From the NCBI RefSeq assembly GCF_002163755.1, contig NZ_CP015863.1, positions 1,240,001-1,304,000 of the forward strand: a stretch of DNA of 64,000 bases, in the 5' to 3' direction. Origin of the DNA: Vibrio campbellii CAIM 519 = NBRC 15631 = ATCC 25920 (lineage in GTDB: Bacteria > Pseudomonadota > Gammaproteobacteria > Enterobacterales > Vibrionaceae). The position numbers and the translations under genes are program-made. Below, one piece after another: positions 16,842 to 25,416 of the stretch (positions within the stretch are counted from its first letter, which is position 1; each line of letters begins with the position of its first letter). Under the pieces are notes generated by a model that worked only from the letters and a program-made list of their open reading frames with translations, did not search any database and was not told the DNA's origin.

Positions 16842-19800
16842 TGGTATTTCCCACCTGTTCGCGTTGTCCATATGGAGAGTAGCGGTACATCGAGCCAGTT
16901 TGACCAGCTGTGTTGGAAGCGATGACAGAACCGTTTTGATCGGTTGCTAGCATAGAGACAACAGAACCTTGCTCTGACCATTTCGGCACGCCATCATCGT
17001 AGATGTAGTGAGTGACGCTGCCATTTTCTTCGATAGACGCGAGGTCACTCCACAAATACTCAAACTGACGACTTTCGGAGCCAGAATGTTGTCGGATTAG
17101 GCGATCATTACTGTCGTATGAGTATTGCCATTCTGTATTGCCGGACAGCACGCTAGTGAGTTTGTCGAAGTGGTCGTAACGAAGCTCTCGACCTTCGGCA
17201 TCCTGAATCATGTTTCCGTTCTGGTCATATTTCAGTACGGTTTGACTAGGAAGTTGAGGGTGCGTGTGAGTGATACGTGTTAACTGTGTTGGATCATCCG
17301 CTTCGTAGTAATAATTCGCGAAGTCTTGGGACTCGCTGGTTGCGCAGCGTTGAGTCAACATATTGCCTAGGTCATCGTGGCTCCATTCAAGGAATACGAT
17401 AGGCTGCCCCCAATCACTGAGCGGACCATTACCTGAGAAATCGACGCGCTTTAGCTGCGAGAGTGAATCATAGGTGTACGTCTCCGTTACCTTGCCCTGC
17501 GTCGCACATTCTTTTTCGCGAGAGCGAAGCAAACCAAGTTCGTTATAGTCTTGAGACTGCTCAAAGATATAAACATCGTTGAGTGCCACCGCGCGATTGA
17601 TTTCGCGACTGTATTCATCCCATTCAATCTCGGTGATTTGTGTTTGATTGCCGGACGTCAAACGCTCTTCAGTAACGCGATCAAACTGATCGTATTCGTA
17701 TTCGACAGTGGCATTATCCGTACTTAGTTTGACCAATCGACCAAGCTCATCGTAGCCAAACTGACGGCTATCACGAGCACCTTGAATGGAAGAAATCACG
17801 CCGCCTTTTGAGTAAGCATATTGGCGGATACTTCCATCATGCTGTTCAAACTCAGGAAGGCCTGTTGAGGAATACGTGATCGTGCTGCGACTGCCGTTGT
17901 TATCTTGGCTGCCCGTTGGTAGGCCAGAAACGGGATCGTATTGGTATGTCGTTAACTGATCGCCGGATTCTTTCTCGTTGAGAACGCCTAATTGATCATC
18001 ACGAGTAAAGCGTCTTGTTGGCGCAGACAAGCTGGTTTCCGTTTCTGGAATATTACTGCTATCTGCGTACGTCCAAGCTAAAGAAGCTCGATTGCTCGCC
18101 CCTCGACGAAGCTCAAGAGGTCGTCCCAACCCGTCGACGTCACGCTGACCAACGATCTGCGAACCGATCTCTAGTTTGGTGACTTGTGTTTGATCAGTAT
18201 GCGCTGCGTAGGTGATCTGCTGAGCCACATTGTTAGCTTGAGTAATATGAATCGCACGATCAAACTTATCGTATTGATAGCTTTTCGATTGACTCGCAGG
18301 ATCGGTTTCTTTTTTCAGTCGACCCCAAGCGTCGTATTCATAATGCCAAACACGATCACCCTGTTGCTTCCTATCTTCCAATCCCCAACTGTTTAAATTG
18401 CTTACTGTTAACGCTAAGCCCTCAATGCCTTGTGTTTTTTGACGGCTTGCAAGGTTGTTAAACGCAATTTGACGATTGCCATTCGGCAGCGTAGTGGCTT
18501 TAACCTGACCCCAATCGTCGTATTCATACCTTTCGGTTTGAGTGACAGAAATCGAGCGTGCATTTTTATCGGGAAGATCATCAAATGAGCTCTTGCTTTC
18601 TAGGCGACCGAGCGCGTCGTACTCTTTCTTCCAAGTGGTTGTGTTGCCTAGTTTCGCTTCTAACTCTCTGCCTTGGCCATCCCAACTCTGTTCGCATAAG
18701 TTGCCTTTACAGTCTGTCAGCACCAAAGTTTGTCTAGCTTGAGTTGTGTCGACAAGATATTGGTATGAGCGTGCTGCACTACCATCAATACGTTCGGTTT
18801 TAGTACGACGTAGCGAGTCATATTCAAAGCTACAGCGAACACCATCTGCGTCCACGTGATGAGCTATTTCGCCGATATCAAAATAATGGCCGACAACGAC
18901 GTTAGTTTTGGTGTTGTCGTGGCAAACCAGTTCTTCATGCTCTTCGACCGTCTCATTGCCTAAGGTGTACTGATAGCTTGAGGTTTTTGAGAAGGTACCA
19001 TCTGCATGCATGATATCGTTCTTGATTGATGCTAAACGACCTAGAGAAAACGCCTTGTTTTTATCCTCGTGGTAGCTGTAATGGCTTTGGTAGCGGTCAT
19101 GAGCATTTTCTAAGCGCAGTACGACATCCTTTTGGTTGTTGAAACCAGTCGTTTCACCGTACTCATAGGAGATCTTACGTTCTTCAGAACCATTACTTAG
19201 GGTGCGAGACTTCACAAAGTTCACCATGCCAGAAGGCGAAGCAGGGCAGCCAGACTCCCCTTTTGACGAGTAATATTCATAAAACTCAGTGATGTTGTTT
19301 TCATCTTTGAAAGACAACATGTTGCCGCATTGATCGTAATCCCAATGACGAGTTTGTAGGTGGCTATCTTCACCCGATGACCACTTCTGCTCTTCTTTGT
19401 TGATTAAGGCATACTGAGCTGGCTGGTTGGCAAAATTCTCATTGTTACGCGCTGGATAGCCAAGCGTCTTGAGATGAACAAGTTCATTGTTTACCAGACG
19501 TTCTTCTTTAACCAGCAAGTGGAATTGGTTGTAGGTTTGAATGGTCTTAATCGTCCCACCTTCCACTTTTTGTACTTGGTATGCGTATTCGAACCCACGT
19601 TCAAGAAGGTTATCGATACCTTCACCTAAACTGCCGCCCTGAACGCCGTAGCCCATAAAGTTGCGGCTATCGGAATTTACGCGGTCATACTCCGTCGTAA
19701 TAATGGGAGAGTTTCGAGTCAGTACACGATGAGAAGTCACCGCTGGGAGGTAAGTGTTGATGTTGACTCTGATCCCATTTGCTTCATAAGCAAGTTGCTC

Positions 19801-20523
19801 AAGCATCCCACAAGGGTGGGTGACACTCTGAATCAGGTTATAAGCCCCTATCGTTTTGTAGCCAAAGTCATAGCTACCCGCATTTTCAGATAGGTTACAT
19901 TGAACAAGGTTATTATTGTTCAAAATAAGGCTGAAATACGCTTCGTGTGCACTGCCAATGTTGGTGAAAATATTCACTCTGCCCGGATTCACGTGGACGA
20001 TAAGCAAAAGTGGTTGGCTCTCAGATGTACGGTCATCCCAGACTTTGTTTAGGCGTTTTTCTGAGCCGATGTTTAACCAAGAAAAATGCAAAGCATGCCC
20101 ATCACTTTGAATGATTTTAATTAGGTTACCGTGGTCATCTAAGATGTCTTTACGACCATTTCGATAAGTAATTTCATAACCGCTGGCATCGCCTTTTACG
20201 GAGAAATCGAGCAGCTTCTTGTAGCGGAGATCAAGTTTGTAGTTTGCACCTAATTCAGCTCGGTAAGACTGTCCATTCGCAAGATGCAGTTGCTTATTTT
20301 TTAGATCGTATCTTGGAATGTTTAACTTCCAACCTTTGCCGAAGCCTAAGTTATCTGTCGAGTAGGGAGAAAATTGCAGAGCGATATCAAGGTTAGGGCC
20401 TTTTAGCCAGTTGCCGACTAAGGAACCGAGAAGAATTTGATAGGAGTAGCTTCTTGTTCTTTGGTCTACGCCCCCTGAACAAAAACTATCAAAGTTAAAC
20501 GCATTTGAAGTCCAATTAGACAT
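16831..20523 (-). CDS. Rhs/YD-repeat protein lacking its core domain
   Basis: 1230-aa YD-repeat protein (Rhs/Tc-toxin C type cocoon). The start at 20523 has AAAGGAGG at ideal distance; 16 upstream codons are rejected. Residues ~1-130 resemble the N-terminal part of free Rhs proteins (YSTDNLGFGKGWKLNIPRYD); repeats of type YxYDxxGRLxxxT run from ~230 to ~1220 (e.g. YEYDAWGRLKKETDP, YDQNGNMIQDAEGRELRYD). It stops at RYSPYGQREQVGN, exactly where the Rhs core should begin; the core is in the next, overlapping gene. No signal peptide, PAAR or T6SS adaptor domain is seen. Confidence 0.88.
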   Translation of the reverse strand: MSNWTSNAFNFDSFCSGGVDQRTRSYSYQILLGSLVGNWLKGPNLDIALQFSPYSTDNLGFGKGWKLNIPRYDLKNKQLHLANGQSYRAELGANYKLDLRYKKLLDFSVKGDASGYEITYRNGRKDILDDHGNLIKIIQSDGHALHFSWLNIGSEKRLNKVWDDRTSESQPLLLIVHVNPGRVNIFTNIGSAHEAYFSLILNNNNLVQCNLSENAGSYDFGYKTIGAYNLIQSVTHPCGMLEQLAYEANGIRVNINTYLPAVTSHRVLTRNSPIITTEYDRVNSDSRNFMGYGVQGGSLGEGIDNLLERGFEYAYQVQKVEGGTIKTIQTYNQFHLLVKEERLVNNELVHLKTLGYPARNNENFANQPAQYALINKEEQKWSSGEDSHLQTRHWDYDQCGNMLSFKDENNITEFYEYYSSKGESGCPASPSGMVNFVKSRTLSNGSEERKISYEYGETTGFNNQKDVVLRLENAHDRYQSHYSYHEDKNKAFSLGRLASIKNDIMHADGTFSKTSSYQYTLGNETVEEHEELVCHDNTKTNVVVGHYFDIGEIAHHVDADGVRCSFEYDSLRRTKTERIDGSAARSYQYLVDTTQARQTLVLTDCKGNLCEQSWDGQGRELEAKLGNTTTWKKEYDALGRLESKSSFDDLPDKNARSISVTQTERYEYDDWGQVKATTLPNGNRQIAFNNLASRQKTQGIEGLALTVSNLNSWGLEDRKQQGDRVWHYEYDAWGRLKKETDPASQSKSYQYDKFDRAIHITQANNVAQQITYAAHTDQTQVTKLEIGSQIVGQRDVDGLGRPLELRRGASNRASLAWTYADSSNIPETETSLSAPTRRFTRDDQLGVLNEKESGDQLTTYQYDPVSGLPTGSQDNNGSRSTITYSSTGLPEFEQHDGSIRQYAYSKGGVISSIQGARDSRQFGYDELGRLVKLSTDNATVEYEYDQFDRVTEERLTSGNQTQITEIEWDEYSREINRAVALNDVYIFEQSQDYNELGLLRSREKECATQGKVTETYTYDSLSQLKRVDFSGNGPLSDWGQPIVFLEWSHDDLGNMLTQRCATSESQDFANYYYEADDPTQLTRITHTHPQLPSQTVLKYDQNGNMIQDAEGRELRYDHFDKLTSVLSGNTEWQYSYDSNDRLIRQHSGSESRQFEYLWSDLASIEENGSVTHYIYDDGVPKWSEQGSVVSMLATDQNGSVIASNTAGQTGSMYRYSPYGQREQVGNTNEQ

Positions 20524-20589
20524 AGTGCCTCCTTTAAGGCGAAAGTTAGCCCAGCGAGTGTGGGCTAACATTTTTCTAAGGCCGAGAAA

Positions 20590-21708
20590 TTATTGGTTAA
20601 CTAGGTTCCATTTGGTGTAATCCCACTTCTGACCACCGCCGCTAAATTGGCTTTGAGGGTAAGTCAGTTTAAGACGCGCTTTGTTTCCGTACTGGTCATA
20701 AGCGGTGAAGCGGTATTCTTTTTGAGAGTCATTGATTGATGTGTTACCAGAGAAAAGCAGCTGACTTAGCGTCACAGAACGCAGCTTTTGGTTAACGCGC
20801 CACGTTGCTGTGCGACTTTGGCCAGCTGCGCTGTTCCATACGTATTCGTCTGAGACTGTGCGCTCTCGGCCTGGCTCAAAGATGTAGCCTTTTACTGAGC
20901 GGAATCCGTTTGGACAATCGTCATAACAGCCAAGCCATTCGTCTCGTAAAAAGACCTTGTCGTTGCTCGACTCTTCCCAGTTATCCACGGCTACTTTGGT
21001 CATGGTGATGGAAGTGTCTGTTGGTGTGATATAGAAGTTTCGAATTTCTGCCTTTTCAAAGTAGAAGCCGTCACCGTCGTCTTGCCAAACTCTTTCACCC
21101 GTACCAATGTCTTCAAACTTAGAAGCGCTGTACTCTATAGGTTGCAAACCTTGGTAGAGAGCACTTTCATCGTATGGGTAGGTACAGCTGTCGTAGACGT
21201 TGCCACCCTCGAACTCGATTTGTGCACAAACTTGGCGATATTGAGCGATTTCGTTGCCGTATACCCAAGCTGTCAGCTTGTTTGATGCCGTTGAAAGAAC
21301 GCGCGAGTTAGGAAGGCTTTCAGCACCGCGATACATGCCACTAATTTGGTGTGCGTAGTCATTCTCGTTGTATGTGTAGCCCCAACAGTCACGGCCATAG
21401 CGACAGTCTTTGTCTCTGCCTAGTTGAACATCATTGCTCTTTAGGTAAAACGAAATCGAATTCTTTACTTCGTCGTTGCTAACCGTCACCGGTTGACCGT
21501 ATCGGTCAGCGAATGCAACGGTGACATTCAGCTTCGATTGCATTTTCCCATTCGCATAAAAAGGCATTGGCGCACCAAGGCTTTCATTGTGGTCAGCGCT
21601 GAGTGTGATCGACGAAACCTCATAGCTGCTATTAATTGCTGCGAATGTTGATGCGGAAAGTAGTGTTAATGGCAGTGTGATAAGTGCCTTCTGCTTTAAG
21701 TTGCCCAT
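20590..21708 (-). CDS. Secreted protein of unknown function, upstream of rhs
   Basis: 372-aa protein with a Sec signal peptide (MGNLKQKALITLPLTLLSAS, cleavage after TFA). The mature part is predicted beta-rich and has paired cysteines (KDCRYGRDC; VCAQIEF...SCTY; LGCYDDC) that could form disulfides after export. No family recognised. It lies 66 bp upstream of the rhs gene on the same strand with no terminator between, so the three genes may be one operon, which would put this exported protein with the Tat-exported Rhs tip in one envelope compartment. Could also be independent. Confidence 0.7.
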   Translation of the reverse strand: MGNLKQKALITLPLTLLSASTFAAINSSYEVSSITLSADHNESLGAPMPFYANGKMQSKLNVTVAFADRYGQPVTVSNDEVKNSISFYLKSNDVQLGRDKDCRYGRDCWGYTYNENDYAHQISGMYRGAESLPNSRVLSTASNKLTAWVYGNEIAQYRQVCAQIEFEGGNVYDSCTYPYDESALYQGLQPIEYSASKFEDIGTGERVWQDDGDGFYFEKAEIRNFYITPTDTSITMTKVAVDNWEESSNDKVFLRDEWLGCYDDCPNGFRSVKGYIFEPGRERTVSDEYVWNSAAGQSRTATWRVNQKLRSVTLSQLLFSGNTSINDSQKEYRFTAYDQYGNKARLKLTYPQSQFSGGGQKWDYTKWNLVNQ

Positions 21709-22411
21709 AAATATTCCCTCATGGTTTGGAACCTTAATTTTTAGATTCCACTTTTGGTTTTATTGATTTTTTTGTTATTTATTTTTTGACTTTAGTTCTA
21801 ACTTAATTAGAGGTTTGACTCTCTTGTTAGCACAACGTCGGGCTCAGAATAGGGGGAGGGGGAAGCGTTTGCAAAAAGGTTGGTTTGGGTAAGCTTTAAG
21901 ATGCGTCTTGGTAAAAAATTCCTTAAAAATCAACATCTTGAGCTTTTAGTTTTGCTTTTATTTATATTTATTCAAAACTTATTCATCGTTTTTTGATATC
22001 AATGTAATTAAATTCAGCTCTTTTTATAAATTTGCGTTTGGATATTTGTTGTCAGCCGAAATTTAATGTATTTTTAGTGATTTAAATATCATTTAATTTG
22101 TTTGATATGTGAGCGTAACGCCCCCGTGTTTATGAGTGTTTTTATTTTTTGGACAGCGGATTGTTGAACAGAGAAATAGTATTTTGACGAAAGTTACGAG
22201 AGCAAAAACTTTTGCTGTGCTAATTAGATAAAAAAAGCAGCAAGTGCGAACAGCGGAAGAGCAAGGTGTGTGCTAAGTTATTGGAAAAGATTAACCATTC
22301 CAGTACGGGGATATCGAGAATAAGCTGGGCTGGCGTTTTTTGACAAATCTACTCGATAAGGTGAGCAATTCCCTTTACCATAACGGCAAATTCATTAGCT
22401 CGTAATTACTT
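21709..22411. other. AT-rich 703-bp intergenic region
   Basis: No gene or RNA recognised. Very AT-rich (long T/A runs at ~21740-21800 and ~21940-22090), separating the divergent Rhs set and yjdM. It presumably contains both promoters; composition of this kind is typical of H-NS-silenced acquired loci, but no specific operator was identified. Confidence 0.6.
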
Positions 22412-22747
22412 ATGTCTCTACCTCCTTGCCCAAATTGTAACTCAGAATACGTTTACCCAGACCAAGACCATCTTGTTTGCCCGGAGTGTGCTTACGAGTG
22501 GAATCCTACTCAGGCGGCAGACGAAGATGCCGTAAATGTGAAAGATGCCAACGGCACGTTGCTGCAAGAAGGTGATAAGGTCACGTTAGCGAAAGACTTA
22601 AAAGTAAAAGGCAGTTCACTGGTACTTAAGATCGGCACCAAAGCGGTGATTCGTCGCATTAAAGACGGCAAAGATCATCAGTTAGATTGTAAAGTTGATG
22701 GCGCTGGCGAGATGATGGTGACGGCGCAATTTGTGAAGAAAGCATAA
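22412..22747 (+). CDS. yjdM: YjdM/PhnA family zinc-ribbon protein
   Basis: 111-aa protein of the YjdM (PhnA) family. The N-terminal zinc ribbon is CPNC(x13)CPEC (residues 6-26), followed by the PhnA domain (VKDANGTLLQEGDKVTLAKDLKVKG; GTKAVIRRI). The old link to alkylphosphonate use is not established; there are no phn genes nearby. A bidirectional terminator follows. Confidence 0.9.
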   Translation: MSLPPCPNCNSEYVYPDQDHLVCPECAYEWNPTQAADEDAVNVKDANGTLLQEGDKVTLAKDLKVKGSSLVLKIGTKAVIRRIKDGKDHQLDCKVDGAGEMMVTAQFVKKA

Positions 22748-22783
22748 GACCTGAGCGTTAATATCGCTTATAGAAATAATAAA

Positions 22784-22812
22784 AAAAACAGCTACCTAGG
22801 AGCTGTTTTTTA
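22784..22812. terminator. Bidirectional terminator after yjdM
   Basis: Perfect 10-bp stem AAAAACAGCT / AGCTGTTTTT with loop acctagg, between convergent yjdM and the CRP/FNR gene. Confidence 0.9.
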
Positions 22813-22823
22813 TTTCATAGCGT

Positions 22824-23510
22824 TTAAGTTAAATCTCGCTGAAATATTGCTGATGCTAACTCCGCCGCTTTACACATAGCAGGTATGTCTAGGAATATAA
22901 TATGACTTTCACACTCAGTAATAAAACCATCGTTTTTCAGTTTTTTGAACGCTCTAGAAAGCGTCTCTGGCGTCATACCTAACTGTGTTGCAAGCAGCTT
23001 TTTTGTCACGGGTAACGTGATTTTCCCTTCTCTTCTCGATTGAGCACGATGGAAGTCAGCTAGCTTCATCACCAGTCTTTGGTTTGCGTTTACTTGCGTC
23101 AAAATATTCACGGTATCCATCAGCTGGTGGATACGATTGGTCATGTAGTTCATCACTTTTAATGAAGTTTGCGGAGATCGCGTAAACACCGTCAGCACAT
23201 CTTGGTAGTGGAACACAGACAACTCCGTATCCTGATCGACGCGAGCATTCATTGGATAGGTTCTTGGGGACATAAACATCGCCATTTCCGCAATCATTTC
23301 CCCTGCGGTAAAAACCCGAAACAGCTTTTCGTCGCCGTTTGGCATCAAACGGAATAGTGAAACTTTTCCTCTCTCTACTAGATACATATTTTCTGCAGGT
23401 TCCCCGCGCTCAAACAGTGGATACCCAACATCACAATGTAAAGGAGAGCGTTTTGAAAATAGTTGCGTTCTTTCGTCTTCGTTAAGGAGTGAAATTATAG
23501 AGGCGGGCAC
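22824..23510 (-). CDS. CRP/FNR-family transcription regulator
   Basis: 228-aa regulator. Cyclic-nucleotide-binding-like beta barrel (YPLFERGEPAENMYLVERGKVSLFR, GEMIAEMAMF), dimer helix, and a C-terminal winged HTH whose recognition helix GMTPETLSRAFKKL has the E--SR signature that in FNR reads TTGAT. FNR iron-sulfur cysteines are absent, so it resembles the DNR/NNR branch; the signal is unknown. The frame opens at a TTG (23546), but a GTG at 23510 has AAGGA 7 nt upstream and leaves a perfect FNR box just outside the gene, so it is chosen. Divergent from a 27-aa membrane protein. Confidence 0.85.
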   Translation of the reverse strand: MPASIISLLNEDERTQLFSKRSPLHCDVGYPLFERGEPAENMYLVERGKVSLFRLMPNGDEKLFRVFTAGEMIAEMAMFMSPRTYPMNARVDQDTELSVFHYQDVLTVFTRSPQTSLKVMNYMTNRIHQLMDTVNILTQVNANQRLVMKLADFHRAQSRREGKITLPVTKKLLATQLGMTPETLSRAFKKLKNDGFITECESHIIFLDIPAMCKAAELASAIFQRDLT

Positions 23511-23525
23511 GCTGTTTTCCTTAGC

Positions 23526-23539
23526 TTGATAATTATCAA
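23526..23539. promoter_or_regulatory. Perfect FNR/DNR-type box
   Basis: TTGATAATTATCAA, an exact match to the TTGAT-N4-ATCAA palindrome, 15 nt upstream of the GTG start of the CRP/FNR-type regulator and ~90 nt from the divergent small gene. Placement next to the start suggests autorepression; it may also control the small gene. Confidence 0.75.
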
Positions 23540-23570
23540 GCAGCAAATACGGACTTGGGGTATAAGATAC

Positions 23571-23587
23571 AAATGATAATCATTATT
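23571..23587. promoter_or_regulatory. Fur box
   Basis: AAATGATAATCATTATT, which holds 14 consecutive bases (ATGATAATCATTAT) of the classical 19-bp Fur consensus. It lies between the regulator gene and the 27-aa protein gene, so it could tie either to iron status. Confidence 0.7.
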
Positions 23588-23630
23588 GAGTGAAGTGCCA
23601 ACTTATCCAACCTGATAAAGGAGAATAGTT

Positions 23631-23714
23631 ATGGACGGTATTAGCCACGTATTTAGATGGATTGCCTTGCTCGGTCTGGTCGTTCTTTTTGTTTCCGTCG
23701 CCATTTTTGCTTAA
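23631..23714 (+). CDS. 27-aa single-span membrane miniprotein
   Basis: Short gene preceded by AAAGGAGAA, a strong ribosome site 6 nt before the ATG. The product starts MDGISHVFRW and continues as one hydrophobic span (IALLGLVVLFVSVAIF) to the stop, with charged residues only at the N-terminus. No match recalled; it is not CydX. FNR and Fur boxes lie upstream. The ribosome site plus membrane-span composition make it a likely real gene. Confidence 0.6.
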   Translation: MDGISHVFRWIALLGLVVLFVSVAIFA

Positions 23715-24277
23715 GAGTCATTATTTCTAAAAGCTTACTCTTACCCTTACCCGAACAACAGTCTCTTACTTTCTAGTTAACTAAAGTGTAATTAGATTGC
23801 ATCTTAACTATTAGGTCCATATTCACTGGCTGTTATTCACTAGCCAACATTCATTTTTTAGCAAAAACTCATGGTTCATAGCTAATTAGCAATATCAGTC
23901 AGGTATTCAGTGTTTGTTCTTTTTAGAATGCGCGAAACATAAAAGACAAAGATAAAAGTAGGCTTTGTGGCTCAAACCCATGAACTGATCATCGGTTTTT
24001 ATGGGCTACTTAATTAGTTTGAACTTAAAGCCTCCGATACAAAGAGGATTAGAGTCAACATAATTAGTTCTATTGAATCAAAATTAATTTGCTCTAACTT
24101 AACAGTTTTCCTCTCAGATTCTGTCTGTTATTTGGGCTATTCATGTTGCATTTATAATTACCAGTGCTGTTCGAAGAGGCAGCCTGATAGTAAACAACTG
24201 TTAGGCAGCAACTATTAAGCCAGCATCGATGCCTACTTTTATTAAGACAAGTTTTTAGATAGGAAGAGAGAATTTTC
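23715..24277. other. Intergenic region before RND efflux operon
   Basis: 563 bp with no convincing gene or RNA. AT-rich. It should hold the promoter of the efflux operon; GGAAGAGAG just before 24278 is its ribosome site. No operator palindrome was recognised. Confidence 0.5.
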
Positions 24278-25414
24278 ATGACACTTAGAACCACGCTATC
24301 GCTCTTGATAGCGTCGAGCCTATTATTGGTCGGGTGTGAACAGAGCCAAGAAGGACAAGCGCAAGGTGGTCCAGCGCCGACACCTGAAGTGACAGTAATG
24401 ACGGTTAAACCTGTTCGCCAAGCGCTAACAGTAGAACTGCCAGGTCGCAGCCGAGCGTTTAAAGAAGCAGAAGTTCGCCCTCAGGTAACGGGTATTATTT
24501 CTGAACGTAATTTTGAAGAGGGTGGTGTGGTTGAGCAAGGTCAATCGCTTTACCAGATCGACGATTCTACGTTCCAAGCAGACCTACTAAGCGCAGAAGC
24601 GGAACTGATCCGCGCTCAAGCATCTGAAGAGTCAACGTACTCAACAGTTCGTCGTTATCGTGCGTTGATCACTAAGAAATCGATCAGTCAACAAGATCTC
24701 GATGAAGCAGAAGCGGCTTACAAAGAAGCGAAAGCGCAAGTGTTGGTAGCGAAAGCGAGGCTCAACACGGCCAAGATCAATCTGTCTTACGCACAAGTTA
24801 AAGCGCCAATCAGCGGTGTGATCAGCAAATCTAACGTAACGGCAGGTGCGCTGGTAACGGCAAACCAAGCGGCGACGCTAACGACCATCCAGCAGCTAGA
24901 CCCAATCAATGTTGATATCGTGCAATCTTCTGCTCAGCTACTTCGTTTAAAAGCCGCGATGTCACAAGGCCACTTGCAAAAAGACGAGTCCGCTCAAGTA
25001 ACGCTAACACTGGAAGATGGCTCGACTTATGCTTACAAAGGTACAATGAAGTTTACTGAGGTTAAAGTAAATGAAAGCACGGGAAGCGTAACACTACGTG
25101 CAGAATTCGCGAACCCAGATGGCTTATTGCTGCCGGGTATGTTTGTGCGTGCAACGGTAACAGTCGGTGTGGATCCTGTGGCGATCCTTATACCACAAAA
25201 CATAGTAACGCGTGACGCAACAGGCAAAGCTTCAGTCATGACTGTTGGTGCAGACAATAAGGTGTCTATTACTCCAGTGGCGACGGCTGAGTCTATCGGT
25301 AACCAATGGCGCATCACAGAAGGCTTAAAAGTGGGTGATAAAGTCATCACGACTGGCTTACAGATGATCCAACCGGGTAACTCAGTGACCATTCAATCGG
25401 GTGAGCAGGTATAA
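24278..25414 (+). CDS. RND efflux periplasmic adaptor lipoprotein (AcrA-like)
   Basis: 378-aa membrane fusion protein of an RND pump. Lipobox LLVGC with lipidated Cys20. Lipoyl/barrel halves flank the helical hairpin (~95-165, LSAEAELIRAQASEEST to EAEAAYKEAKAQVLVAKARL); the C-terminal beta-barrel and membrane-proximal domain follow (LPGMFVRATV, IPQNIVTRD). It links the RND transporter encoded 2 bp downstream to a TolC-type channel, which is not encoded here. AcrA/MexA/Vme family; which vme pair it is cannot be decided from sequence alone. Confidence 0.93.
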   Translation: MTLRTTLSLLIASSLLLVGCEQSQEGQAQGGPAPTPEVTVMTVKPVRQALTVELPGRSRAFKEAEVRPQVTGIISERNFEEGGVVEQGQSLYQIDDSTFQADLLSAEAELIRAQASEESTYSTVRRYRALITKKSISQQDLDEAEAAYKEAKAQVLVAKARLNTAKINLSYAQVKAPISGVISKSNVTAGALVTANQAATLTTIQQLDPINVDIVQSSAQLLRLKAAMSQGHLQKDESAQVTLTLEDGSTYAYKGTMKFTEVKVNESTGSVTLRAEFANPDGLLLPGMFVRATVTVGVDPVAILIPQNIVTRDATGKASVMTVGADNKVSITPVATAESIGNQWRITEGLKVGDKVITTGLQMIQPGNSVTIQSGEQV

Positions 25415-25416
25415 TC

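Noticed and set aside
15711..16871. Rhs gene broken by frameshift (pseudogene)
   Set aside because: The second frame has its own ribosome site, ATG and a full twin-arginine signal inserted before the core; a random frameshift would not create these. It is read as a true split.
23511..23546. TTG start of the CRP/FNR-type regulator at 23546
   Set aside because: It would place a perfect FNR palindrome inside codons 2-7 and has a poor ribosome site.
23631..23714. CydX/YbgT small oxidase subunit
   Set aside because: Sequence lacks the CydX pattern and there is no cydAB nearby.
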